NCBI RefSeq assembly: GCF_018131225.1
Contig: NZ_JAFCMM010000002.1
Coordinates: 434,001 to 498,000 of the forward strand
From: Bradyrhizobium sp. U87765 SZCCT0048
Lineage (GTDB): Bacteria > Pseudomonadota > Alphaproteobacteria > Rhizobiales > Xanthobacteraceae
Reading direction: 5' to 3'
Length of the DNA stretch: 64,000 nucleotides
Shown here: in pieces, positions 1 to 10,600 of the stretch
Layout: each line of letters starts with the position of its first letter
Position numbering within the stretch: the stretch's first letter is position 1
Program-made: the position numbers and the translations under genes
The notes under the pieces: generated by a model
The model's input: the letters and a program-made list of their open reading frames with translations, nothing else
Database searches by the model: none
Told to the model about the DNA's origin: nothing

Positions 1-1395
1 GCGGAACGAATGCCCCTTCGTGACGAAGGTCGCGCCGGCATAGAACATCTCGTACTGATGATGACGCGAGGCGAATTCGGAGCCGACCGCGTCCCACGCC
101 AGCTTGTAGAACTTGACCTTGTCGAGGGCGCTCGCCGCCGGCGACTGCTGGGTGCGCTCGATCAGGGAGGCGATCTCCGGGTTGCTGAAGTCGGCGACCG
201 AGGACGGCAGCATGATCATGCCGCCGCCGGCAAGCTCGCGCAGGGTGTTGAGGATCTTCGGGTAGAGCTGCTGGGTCAGCGTCTGCGCCGCGTACAGGGT
301 GTGGCGGTCCGGCACGTAGTAACGGCCGTGCTGATAGCCCTTGGCTTCCATCGCCGCGACCAGCGCGTCAATCATGCCGCCTTCGGCGGCGAGCTGGCCG
401 AGGGTCTCGCGGACCTGGGGGAAGCCGAGGATGCCGTTGATCTCGGCGGTACGACGCGCGAGGCCGAGCAGGAAGCGCACCTTCACCGACAGGCGGATCA
501 TCGCCTGGTAGTTCTGGTAGACGTGCGCCGGCGTGGCGTGGAACTGCTTCTGGCACATCTCGACATTCTTGAACACGAAGATGCGGTCCCACGGCACCTT
601 GACGTCGTCGAAGTACAGCACCGCGTCGTTTTCGTCGAAGCGGCTCGACAGCGGATTGTCGAACACCGTCGGCGACGCCGCCTCGTAGGACTTGCGCGAC
701 AGCAGCGTCAGGCCCTTGGTGTTCATCGGGATGGCGAACGACAGCGCGTAGGGCTCATCGCCCGGCTGCAGCGGCTGGATGCAACTGACGAACACCTCAT
801 CCGCCATGATGCCGCCGGTCGCCAGCATCTTGGCGCCGCGCACGGTAATACCCTCGGCGTCCTGGTCGACGACACCGGTGGTGAGGAAGGCGTCCTTCTG
901 CTGGGCCGCGCTCTTGGAGCGATCGGCCTGCGGATTGATGATCACATAGGTCAGGTAGAGGTCGCGGTCACGCGCATAGGTGTAATAATCCGCCAGCGCC
1001 CTGGCGCGGTCCTTGTCGTAGGCCTCGAACACCTCGAGACCCATGTACATGCCGGCGATGCAGGATGCGACGTGATCGGGAGCGCGGCCGAGGAAGCCGG
1101 CATGCTGGCCATCCCACGCCTCGAGCGCGCGGCGGCGCTCGACCAGCTCGGCATAGCTCTCGGGCAACTGCCAGATGCGGTTGGCGCGACCGCCTGTCGG
1201 CGTCTTGAAGGTCATCAGCTCCTGGTTTTCGGGCGCGCTGGCGTAGTCAAACAGCTTGCCGACCGACTGCACGGCGCGGGCGAACGCCGGGTGCCGGGTC
1301 ACGTCGTCGACGCGCTCGCCATTGATGAACACCGTTCGGCCATCGCGCAGGCCCGCGATATGCTTCTCGCCGCTCTTCATGATCGCTTGCTCCAT
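1..1395 (-). CDS. HpaB-family flavin-dependent aromatic hydroxylase, oxygenase subunit (C-terminus cut by window edge)
   Basis: The 465 visible residues match the 4-hydroxyphenylacetate 3-monooxygenase oxygenase (HpaB) family, FADH2-dependent enzymes that ortho-hydroxylate phenolic substrates. The N-terminal stretch GLRDGRTVFINGERV is the family's typical opening; later landmarks are DVKVPWDRIFVFKN in the acyl-CoA-dehydrogenase-like core and the C-terminal stretch around LAWDAVGSEFASRHHQYEMF. The gene runs off the left edge; family members are about 480-520 residues, so little is missing. Two ATG codons are possible, at 1395 and 1380; GGAG lies 10 nt before the second, and I give the longer. 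It sits 18 bp downstream of a flavin reductase gene on the same strand, the classic two-component pair. The substrate cannot be read from sequence; the MarR gene upstream suggests an aromatic inducer. Confidence 0.9.
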   Translation of the reverse strand, partial: MEQAIMKSGEKHIAGLRDGRTVFINGERVDDVTRHPAFARAVQSVGKLFDYASAPENQELMTFKTPTGGRANRIWQLPESYAELVERRRALEAWDGQHAGFLGRAPDHVASCIAGMYMGLEVFEAYDKDRARALADYYTYARDRDLYLTYVIINPQADRSKSAAQQKDAFLTTGVVDQDAEGITVRGAKMLATGGIMADEVFVSCIQPLQPGDEPYALSFAIPMNTKGLTLLSRKSYEAASPTVFDNPLSSRFDENDAVLYFDDVKVPWDRIFVFKNVEMCQKQFHATPAHVYQNYQAMIRLSVKVRFLLGLARRTAEINGILGFPQVRETLGQLAAEGGMIDALVAAMEAKGYQHGRYYVPDRHTLYAAQTLTQQLYPKILNTLRELAGGGMIMLPSSVADFSNPEIASLIERTQQSPAASALDKVKFYKLAWDAVGSEFASRHHQYEMFYAGATFVTKGHSFR

Positions 1396-1413
1396 GTTGG
1401 CTGTCTCGCTTGA

Positions 1414-1929
1414 TCAGTAGTGAATGGGGAGCGGCCACACCGGCTCGCTCTGATTGTGAAGGCTGTGGTATTTGCCGCGGAAGAACACCAGCGGATCGCC
1501 GTCCTCAGCCGCCGTGAAGCGCACGACACGACCGATGAAGATGACGTGATCGCCGCCGTCGTGATGGGCGTAGGGTTCGCACTCGAAGTGCGCCAGCGCA
1601 CCGTCGAGCAGCGGCGCCTCGGCATGGCCGAGGGAGTGCGCGACGTTATTCCACTTGTCGCCGAGCGCTTTCGCGAACTGGTTCGACAGCGCTTCCTGCT
1701 GCCGCGCCAGGATATTCACCGCATAGCCCTTGGCCGCGATCATCGCCGGCAGGCTGAGCGCGCGGCGATCGACGCTGAACAGCACCAGCGGCGGGTCGAG
1801 CGACACCGAATTGAATGAACTCATGGTCATGCCGATGGCATCGCCGCCATCACCGCGCGCCGTGATCACGGCGACACCGGTCGCGAATTGCGACAGAGCC
1901 CTGCGAAAACTGCGCTGATCGACGGACAA
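1414..1929 (-). CDS. Flavin reductase, HpaC-like small component of the two-component monooxygenase
   Basis: A 171-residue protein of the flavin reductase (FMN-binding split-barrel) family. Signatures include FATGVAVITARG near the N-terminus, MTMSSFNSVSLDPPLVLFSV for the flavin-binding strand-loop, YAVNILARQQEALSNQFA, and a C-terminal HVIFIGRVVRF. It would use NAD(P)H to reduce free FAD or FMN and hand it to the HpaB-like oxygenase encoded 18 bp downstream. The start is a TTG codon at 1929: GGGAGGT lies 5 nt upstream and no in-frame ATG is better placed. It is the first gene of the pair and reads away from a palindrome at 1949-1967. Confidence 0.92.
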   Translation of the reverse strand: MSVDQRSFRRALSQFATGVAVITARGDGGDAIGMTMSSFNSVSLDPPLVLFSVDRRALSLPAMIAAKGYAVNILARQQEALSNQFAKALGDKWNNVAHSLGHAEAPLLDGALAHFECEPYAHHDGGDHVIFIGRVVRFTAAEDGDPLVFFRGKYHSLHNQSEPVWPLPIHY

Positions 1930-1948
1930 GGACGACCTCCCGAGTAAT

Positions 1949-1967
1949 TAGCTTTGATGTAAAGCTA
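1949..1967. promoter_or_regulatory. Candidate operator upstream of the hydroxylase pair
   Basis: A perfect inverted repeat TAGCTTT-GATGT-AAAGCTA (7-bp arms, 5-nt centre), centred about 29 bp before the flavin reductase start codon. It lies in the 143-bp gap between that gene and the MarR regulator. MarR proteins bind short AT-rich palindromes that overlap the promoter they control, so this is a plausible site for the adjacent MarR protein. That link is inference. Confidence 0.5.
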
Positions 1968-2072
1968 TTTCGTAAAGGCAGTCAAGCGCAATCGTGCGGC
2001 ATCACCTGCCGACTTATGCGGCAGCGCAACACGATCAACGAACGATGAATCGATGCGGAAAGGCCTGTAAAA

Positions 2073-2663
2073 TCAGGCGCGGCGCGCGGTCTTTGCGGCG
2101 GCCTTGGCGGTAACCTTGCGCGGCGCCGGCGCGACGACCGGCGCGGCCACCGAGGGCTGCGACATAAAGGCGAGCAGCGATACCGCCTTGTCGCCGCACG
2201 ACACGAGGCGCGCCATCATCGAGGAAAACTGCATGAATTCCTCGGCGCTGAGACAGTCGAACAGCGCATCATTGACCGGCGCCTGCACCTCGACGAGGCC
2301 ATCGAGCAGCTTGCGGCCCTTGGCCGTTACGGTCAGCAGCACGCGGCGGCGATCACTCTTGTTGGTGCGCTTCTTGACGAGATCGGCCTTCACCAGCTTC
2401 GACACCTCGATGGTGACGAAGGCGCCGGACAGATGCAGATGCTCGGCGATGCGGCTGACGCCGACGCCCTCCTCGCCCTGCAGGTGAGCGATGGAGATCA
2501 GCGTGGTGTAGGCGATACCGGAAATGCCGAGGCGCTCGCCGAAGCCGGTCCGGCACTGGTCCACCCGCGCGCTGAAGGCCAGGAAATTGTGGATGAAGCT
2601 GCGAAACCGGGAGTCGTCACCCCCAGGCATCAACTCCGGCTTCGTGACGGTGGACGGCGGCAC
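2073..2663 (-). CDS. MarR-family transcriptional regulator
   Basis: A 196-residue winged-helix regulator. The central part (about residues 55-125) has the MarR recognition region IAEHLHLSGAFVTIEVSKLV and the wing KKRTNKSDRRRVLLTVT with the conserved DRR. The last 30 residues are an Ala/Pro/Lys tail beyond the normal MarR fold. The start is GTG, with AAGGGGAG about 9 nt upstream. It is co-directional with and directly upstream of the HpaC/HpaB-like pair, with a palindrome in the gap, so it probably represses that pair and responds to a phenolic ligand, as HpaR does in 4-hydroxyphenylacetate clusters. The role is inferred from position. Confidence 0.88.
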   Translation of the reverse strand: MPPSTVTKPELMPGGDDSRFRSFIHNFLAFSARVDQCRTGFGERLGISGIAYTTLISIAHLQGEEGVGVSRIAEHLHLSGAFVTIEVSKLVKADLVKKRTNKSDRRRVLLTVTAKGRKLLDGLVEVQAPVNDALFDCLSAEEFMQFSSMMARLVSCGDKAVSLLAFMSQPSVAAPVVAPAPRKVTAKAAAKTARRA

Positions 2664-2816
2664 GGCGATCGGCTCCCCTTGAAAGCACGGCCGGCACGCA
2701 TATCCGCCCGACGCGAATCCTACAATCCTCGCCGGGCCGGATTTTACAAGGGAGATCTGCGCAGGACATGCCGCCGGATTGCGCAGATCGCAGTTCCGGC
2801 GGCGCGTGGCCGCGGC

Positions 2817-4004
2817 TCAGGCCGCGCCGGACTGGCGGGGCAACAGCACACGCGCGAGCTTGTCGCGCGGGACGGGAACGCCGAACAGCGGCCCCTGCAC
2901 CATGTCGAAGCCGGCGTCGCGGGCCTGGGAGAACCCCGCCGACGCATCGACGCCGGTGGCCACGGTGCGCAGGTTGTGGCGCCGGGCCAGTTCGAGGATG
3001 CGGCTGCAGCGGCCATGCTTGCGACGGTCGCCATCGTGCTCGGGCAGCGACGAACGATTCACCTTGAGTTCGACGATCGGGATGTCCTCGAACACGCCGC
3101 GCGGCAGCTGGCCGACATCGACGTCGTCGAGCGAGACGCCGATGGTGCTGCGGCGGATGGTGCCGAGCACGCTCGCGAACTCCGACGCATGGGCGAGCAG
3201 ATCGCGCGCGCGGATCTGGAACAGCAATCGCGGCATGGCCGAATGATCGGCCATCAGCGCATCGGCGAGCTCGACGAGGCGCCGGTCCGGCTGGCCGAAC
3301 ACCGGCACGTTGAGCGTGAGTTCGGCGCGGCCGAGATCGTCGACGCAGGCGCTGACGTCCTGCACGCTGCGGCTGAGCGCGAATGCCGACAGCTCGGCGA
3401 GATCGGCCTGATCGTCCTGCGTCGGGCGGAACAGCCGTCCGCCGGTCGGCTCGGTCGTCGGCCGCAGCGCCAGCGCCACTTCCGTGCCGCAGATCGCGAG
3501 CCGGCGGGTGTCGACCTTGCTCTGGTAATAGATATCGAAACGCTGCTGGCGCAGCGCATCGGCGACTTGCACGGGATTGGCCGCGGCGCCACGCGGCCGG
3601 CGCGTCGGCCGCGACTGGAGGAACTTGTACAGCCTCTCGTGCAGCTCGACCGCGCGGTATGGCGTGCCGAGCGGCGCCAGCATGGCGAGCGAAAACTGCC
3701 GGCCGCAGTTCTGCACGCGCTCCATGGTGTCGTCGGCGCCGACGAGCAGGATGTCGCCCTTGAAGCGACGCGTATGCAGCAGCGTCAGGACGTCGATCGC
3801 GTCCGACGCCTCGCCGGAGACGCGCGACACCACGACGTCGGCGCCGCCATCGAGCAGGCCGGCCAGTTCGGTGGCATCCGCGCATGGCCGCGTGACGAAG
3901 CCGAGTCCGCCGATCTCCTCACACAGAAAGGTGCGTAGATGCCGCTTGGAATCCACGACGCAGACGACCGGCACGGCCGGCGCTCCCGGTAACGATGTGC
4001 GCAA
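2817..4004 (-). CDS. Degenerate REC-EAL protein, probably non-catalytic c-di-GMP signalling protein
   Basis: A 395-residue protein with an N-terminal receiver-like domain (about residues 12-125) and a C-terminal EAL-like domain (about 150-390). Nearly every signature has decayed. At the phosphoacceptor position the receiver reads DVVVSRVSG with no aspartate, and the usual KP is LAPLG. In the EAL part, EAL is GTEVALAL, DDFGTG is DDVDVG, KIDRSF is ELKVNRSS, and AEGVE is ATGVD, while the outline YYQSK...QGPLFGVP is kept. I infer it neither receives phosphate nor hydrolyses c-di-GMP and may act as a ligand-binding or protein-binding regulator. The start is TTG with GGAG 7 nt upstream. Downstream GTG codons could also serve. 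Confidence 0.8.
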   Translation of the reverse strand: MRTSLPGAPAVPVVCVVDSKRHLRTFLCEEIGGLGFVTRPCADATELAGLLDGGADVVVSRVSGEASDAIDVLTLLHTRRFKGDILLVGADDTMERVQNCGRQFSLAMLAPLGTPYRAVELHERLYKFLQSRPTRRPRGAAANPVQVADALRQQRFDIYYQSKVDTRRLAICGTEVALALRPTTEPTGGRLFRPTQDDQADLAELSAFALSRSVQDVSACVDDLGRAELTLNVPVFGQPDRRLVELADALMADHSAMPRLLFQIRARDLLAHASEFASVLGTIRRSTIGVSLDDVDVGQLPRGVFEDIPIVELKVNRSSLPEHDGDRRKHGRCSRILELARRHNLRTVATGVDASAGFSQARDAGFDMVQGPLFGVPVPRDKLARVLLPRQSGAA

Positions 4005-4207
4005 CTCTTAGCTCCGTATCAATGCAAGACATTCAGGCGTGTTGCGGCAGTGCAGTCGACCACGCGGGCCGCGCCCTGGCGCCGTGGTCGGGACCCTAGC
4101 TGGCAAATCCAAAGCCAAGGGTATTTCCGTACGCAGACTTTTCTGAAAAATGTTCGCGCTTCGCAGGATTTGCGTAACGAAATGGGCCGCGGGTTCCCGC
4201 GCGCGGC

Positions 4208-4792
4208 TTAAAATCCCAGATCGAGCTGCTGGCGCTGCTCCGCATAGACGAGGTGCGATCCGACCATCCGCGCATGCGGGCTCAACGCCCCATCCTCGCG
4301 CGTCTGCACATCGACGACATGCACCACGCGATGTCCCGCGATGATGAGATAGTCGGTGAGGATCTGGCGATGGCACTCGCGCCAGTGCTTCTCGGCGCAC
4401 ATCAGCACCGTGCCCGGCCGCAACGCCGCACGCAAGCGCGCCACCGCCTGCTGATAGGCCGGCGTCTGCGCGTAGTCGGCATAGTTGCGAAGAAAGCCCA
4501 CCGGCCACGCGGTGTTGCTACTCATCGCGGCGGACGCCGCGCCATCGCCACGAAAGCCGCCGAGGTCCGGTGCGTGGCGATAGACGATGCCGGCCTCCGC
4601 CAGCGCCCGCTCCATCGGCGGCCGACAGAAATGCGGATGCCGGCGCGACATCGGATAGCGGCGAATATCGACGAGCTGACGCACACCGGCCGCGGCGAGC
4701 ACGGCGATGAACTCCGGCCATGTCCGGTTGGAGTGCCCGACCGTGAAGACGGGATCGGCGGCGACCGCCGCGCCCTGCGGCGCTTCGCTCAT
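4208..4792 (-). CDS. DUF488 family protein
   Basis: A 194-residue protein of the DUF488 family, recognised by TVGHSNRTWPEFIAVL, LVDIRRYPMSRRHPHF, the FRGDG segment and VLMCAEKHWRECHRQILTDYL with its Cys and His. The family has no firm biochemical role; the conserved Cys/His/Arg residues suggest a small enzyme or nucleic-acid-related function. Its ATG overlaps the stop of the upstream LysR gene by 4 bp (ATGA), so the two are cotranscribed and probably translationally coupled. The 203 bp between it and the REC-EAL gene hold no gene I can see. Confidence 0.85.
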   Translation of the reverse strand: MSEAPQGAAVAADPVFTVGHSNRTWPEFIAVLAAAGVRQLVDIRRYPMSRRHPHFCRPPMERALAEAGIVYRHAPDLGGFRGDGAASAAMSSNTAWPVGFLRNYADYAQTPAYQQAVARLRAALRPGTVLMCAEKHWRECHRQILTDYLIIAGHRVVHVVDVQTREDGALSPHARMVGSHLVYAEQRQQLDLGF

Positions 4793-5688
4793 CCCGCCGC
4801 CTCCGTGCCGACGAAGGCGCGGCGCGCTGCCCGCACACTGGCGACGAGATGGTCGTGTACGACGGCGACGCGGCGCGCGTCATGGGTGTCGGGGTGGGAC
4901 ATCAGCCAATACGTGCGCACGAAGCGCGTCTCGGGCAGCAGACGCTTGAGCTCGGGATAACGGCGCGCGGCATAGTCGTGCAGGATGCCGACGCCGTGCC
5001 CGGCCCGCACCGCCTCCATCTGCGCGACCACGCTGCCGCACTCATAGTGACGCGCCATGACCTTGCCGAGCGCGGCGCCATAGTCGAGCGCGCGGCTGTA
5101 GACGAAATCGTCCACAGAGGTGATGAACAGATGGCCGGCGAGATCGGCCTGCGTCCGCACCGCCTTGTGGCGCTGCAGGTAGCTCTTCGCGGCATAGACG
5201 CTGAGCGTGTAGTCGGTGAGCTTCTTGACGATCAGGCGGCCCTGCTTGGGCCGGTCGAGGGTGATCGCGATGTCGGCCTCGCGCCGCGACAGGCTGAAGG
5301 TGCGCGGCAACGGCACGAGCTGGATCAGCAGCTCCGGATGGCGCGCGGCCAGCGCGCCGAGCTGGTCGGCGAGAAAGTAGTTGCCGAGGCCGTCCGGCGC
5401 GCCGACGCGCACGGTGCCGGACACCGCCTCCGACGTGCCGTTGAGCGACGAGCCGACCTTGAGGAATTCGGATTCCGCCCGTTCCGCAGCGGCGACCAGC
5501 GCCTCCCCGGCCCCGGTCAGCACGCTGCCGGTGGTGTGGCGCTCGATCAGCTTGGTCTTGAGACGGGTTTCGAGTGCGGTGATCTGTCGCGCCACGGTGG
5601 CGTGGTTCAGCCCGAGCCGGCGCGCGGCGCCGAGAATCTGGCCGCTGCGCGCCACCTCCAGAAAGATACGGACGTGATCCCAATCCAT
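4789..5688 (-). CDS. LysR-family transcriptional regulator
   Basis: A 299-residue LysR-type regulator. The N-terminal helix-turn-helix (MDWDHVRIFLEVARSGQILG, then AARRLGLNHATVARQITALE) is followed by a typical effector-binding domain (from about residue 90). It is divergent from mmsA across 140 bp holding inverted repeats and cotranscribed with the DUF488 gene. LysR proteins often control the divergent neighbour, so methylmalonate-semialdehyde dehydrogenase is the natural target, but this is positional inference. Confidence 0.88.
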   Translation of the reverse strand: MDWDHVRIFLEVARSGQILGAARRLGLNHATVARQITALETRLKTKLIERHTTGSVLTGAGEALVAAAERAESEFLKVGSSLNGTSEAVSGTVRVGAPDGLGNYFLADQLGALAARHPELLIQLVPLPRTFSLSRREADIAITLDRPKQGRLIVKKLTDYTLSVYAAKSYLQRHKAVRTQADLAGHLFITSVDDFVYSRALDYGAALGKVMARHYECGSVVAQMEAVRAGHGVGILHDYAARRYPELKRLLPETRFVRTYWLMSHPDTHDARRVAVVHDHLVASVRAARRAFVGTEAAG

Positions 5689-5706
5689 GGTCCGACTTTA
5701 ATTTCT

Positions 5707-5741
5707 GCACATCGAAACCGCAATGCTTCGTATTGATGTGC
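5707..5741. promoter_or_regulatory. Inverted repeats in the LysR/mmsA divergent promoter region
   Basis: The 140-bp gap 5689-5828 between the divergent LysR and mmsA genes holds GCACATC at 5707-5713 and its exact inverse GATGTGC at 5735-5741. Between them is a smaller inverted pair, CAAT (5721-5724) and ATTG (5732-5735), separated by 7 nt. Spaced dyads of this kind are where LysR proteins usually bind. No clear -35/-10 pair stands out. Confidence 0.4.
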
Positions 5742-5828
5742 GTTATCGATCATCGTCCTATGCCGCGGCCCGTCCACTGCGCGCATCGGCCCCCACGGAC
5801 GGCCGAATATCAGCTCGAGGATCAGTTC

Positions 5829-7331
<1,503 letters not shown>

Positions 7332-7340
7332 GCCCCCGTC

Positions 7341-7366
7341 GCCGCGGCGCTCGCGAGCGCCGCGGC
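7341..7366 (+). terminator. Probable terminator after mmsA
   Basis: A perfect 26-bp palindrome (two 13-bp arms, GCCGCGGCGCTCG and its inverse) starts 9 bp after the mmsA stop and is followed by TCTGCTTCTCC on the plus strand. The stem is very stable; the run after it is pyrimidine-rich rather than pure T. Confidence 0.6.
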
Positions 7367-7669
7367 TCTGCTTCTCCTGACACGAAGACCGGCCGCCGCG
7401 ATGCTTTGCCGCGGCCAACGGGGGCTGCGCCCCGGACGCGGCCGGCACGTGCGACGATCGTCGATTGCGCCCCACCCGGCCTGCAACCCCAGCGACATTT
7501 CATCGCGCACAGCCGGCATCATCGCACCTTCAAAAAATCTTAAGATTCAACGTGGAAGCTGCTGTCGTCGCGCACTCCGCGGCATGGTTTTGATCGAGGT
7601 GGCCGGTTTTACGGGGCATGCCGGCCGCCGCGATATTTCAGGCTACTGGGCGACCCGACAGCAAGAACC
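7367..7669. other. Non-coding stretch before the PAS-GGDEF-EAL gene
   Basis: About 300 bp without a supportable gene. An AT-richer patch near 7530-7556 (CTTCAAAAAATCTTAAG) stands out from its surroundings and may belong to the promoter of the next gene, but I cannot assign -35/-10 boxes. Confidence 0.4.
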
Positions 7670-10600
7670 GTGGATCAGGCCGCACCGACTTCCGACACCT
7701 CCGACGGCAACATCACAGCCGCTTCCCTGCAACCCGCGTGCGTCGAGTCCCACCTGGACCTCGACAACGGTCGGAACGACGATCCGTTGCTGGAAACGCT
7801 CGACGCGCTGAGCGAGGCGGTCATCATCCAGGACGGCAATCGCCGCATCATCGCGCGCAACGCCGCGTCCGCGCGCGTGCTCGGCGCGCGCGACGGCGCG
7901 CTGCTCGGCTGCGACGGCGCCACGGCCATTCGCGCACTGCGGGCAGACGGCACCGAATTCCCCGCCACGGAGTATCCCACCGTCATCGCCTGGCGAACCG
8001 GCGAGGCTCAGCACGCCGTGGTGATGGGGCTGCGGGGCGAAAGCGGCGCCATCACCTGGATCTCGGTGAACGCCGTGCCGATCCGCGACGACGCGGCTTC
8101 GGCGCCGCGGCGCATGATCACCTCCTGCAGCGACATCACCGCCCACAAGCTCGCCCAGGAGACCCTGCACGAAGCCGTCGGCGCGATTCCGGATGGCTTT
8201 GCGCTGTACGACTGGGACGACCGCCTGCTGCTGTGCAATGATGCCTACCGGCAGATCTATGCGGAGTCGGCGCCTGCGATCCAGCCGGGCGCATCCTTCA
8301 TCGACATCGTGCGTTACGGCGTCGCCCGCGGCCAGTATCCCGAGGCCGGTGAGACCCTCGCGGAGCGCGAGGCCTGGATCGACGAGCGCATCAGGCTGCG
8401 CCGCCATATGCCGCGCGACGTCCTGCAACAACTGCCGGGAGAGCGCTGGCTGCAGATCCGCGAGCGCCGGACGCCAAGCGGCTACACGGTCGGCTTTCGC
8501 ATCGACGTCACCGACCTCAAGCGCGAGGCGACCCGCCTGCAGGCCGCGATCGACAACTTCCCGGGCGATGTGTCGTTCTTCGAGCGCGACGGCGCGCTGG
8601 TCGCCTGCAACGACGGCTTCCGCACGCTGCTCCGCTTGCCCGAGAGCCTGTTCGCTGCCGGACTGCCGACACTCGACGACATCGACCACGCCATCGACAC
8701 AATGCCGGCCGCATGCGAAGGCCGCGCCCTGCTCAAGCAGGATGCCGCGCGAATCCGCAGCGGCGAAGCGCACCTGTCGACCCGCCTCTGGCCCGATGGC
8801 CGCATGATCGAGGCCCATGGCACGCCGACCCGCGGCGGCGGCTACGTGCTGAACTACATCGACGTCACGGAACGCCACGCCGCGCAGCAGCGCCTGCGCG
8901 ACAGCGAGCAGCGCGCCCGCACGCAGTCGGAGATGTTGCAGATCACCCTCGCCCATATCGGCCAGGGCCTGTCGATGTTCGATGGCGACGGCCGTCTGAT
9001 GGTATGGAACAACCGCTACCTCGAAATCTACGGCATGTCGCCCGAGGTGGTCAGGCATGGCGTGCACATTCGCCAGATCCTCGAGCACCGCCGCGAAGCC
9101 GGCGATCTCGACATCGAGGTGGAGCCCTATCTCCAGGTGCTGCAGGACAAGGTCCGCGCCAACATCATCTCGCCAAGCATCACCCATATCCGCGGTGGAC
9201 GCACGATCTCGATCGTCAACACGCCGATTCCCGGCGGCGGCTGGGTCGCCACCCACGAGGACATCACCGCCAAGCAAAGGGCCGAACTGCTGCTGGTGGA
9301 AAAGGCCGAAGAGCTGTCGCGCACCAACATGCGCCTCGATGCGGCGCTCTCCAACATGTCGCAAGGCCTCTGCCTGTTCGACGCCCAAAAGCGGCTGATC
9401 ATCGCCAATCGCCGCTTCCGTGAGATGTATGGCTTGACCGATCAGCAGGGCCAGCCGGGCACGCATGTCGCAGACCTGCTGCGACAGCACCGCCTCCACC
9501 TGACCGACGAGGAGGAGATCGACGCGCTGGTGGAATCGATGCCGAATGCCGCCAACGAGATCACCCGGCTGACCGATGGCCGCGTGATCTCGGTCCGCCG
9601 ACTGCTGACCCCGGACGACGGATGGGTCGCGACCCACGAGGACATCACCGAGCGGGAACGCGCCAGCGAACGCATCAGCCACCTCGCCTATCACGACGTC
9701 CTGACCGGCCTTGCCAACCGCGCCGAATTCACCCGCCAGGGCGAGCGCGCGCTGCAGGACGCGGTCGGCCAGAACGCCCTGATCAGCCTGCTGCTGATCG
9801 ATCTCGACCGCTTCAAGGCCGTCAACGATACCTTCGGACATTCCGCCGGCGACAAGCTGCTGCAGCTCGTCGCCGACCGCATGCGCCAGAACGTGCGCGG
9901 GCGCGACATCGTCGCCCGGCTCGGCGGCGACGAGTTCGCCATCATCCAGGCCGGCGAGCCCGACCAGCGCGAGGGCGCGATCGCGCTCGCCGCGCGCCTC
10001 GTCGACACGCTGTGCGAGCCCTACCAGATTGGCGATCACCAGGCGATCATCGGCGCCAGCATCGGCGTCGCCGTCGCCTCCGACCGGCACGACACCATCG
10101 AGCAGTTGATGCACCGTGCCGATCTCGCGCTCTACCGCGTCAAGGGACAGGGCCGCAACGGCTACCGCATCTACGAGGACGGCCTCGACCGCCGCGCCGA
10201 CGATCGCCTGCGCCTCGGTCAGGAGTTGCGCGCCGCCATCGCCAACGGCGAGCTGCTGTTGCACTACCAGCCGATCGTGTCGATGCGGGACCAGAGCGTG
10301 TGCGGCATGGAAGCGCTGGTGCGCTGGAAGCATCCGGTCCGCGGCATGATGTCGCCGGATCAATTCATTCCGCTTGCCGAGGAAACCGGCCTGATCGTGC
10401 CGCTCGGCGAATTCGTCATCCGCCAGGCCTGCCTCGACGCCAGCCGCTGGCCGGAGCATGTCACCGTCGCCGTCAACATCTCGCCGACCCACATCAAGCG
10501 CCGCACGCTGATGGACACCGTGACACGAGCCCTGCTGAAGGCCCGTCTTGCTCCCGAGCGGCTCGAGATCGAGGTGACCGAAACCGTGCTGCTGCAGCAG

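Noticed and set aside
10..1413. Long plus-strand open frame opposite the HpaB-like gene
   Set aside because: Its protein is Arg/His/Leu-rich without any domain, and the minus-strand HpaB reading explains the region fully. High GC leaves few stop codons in opposite frames.
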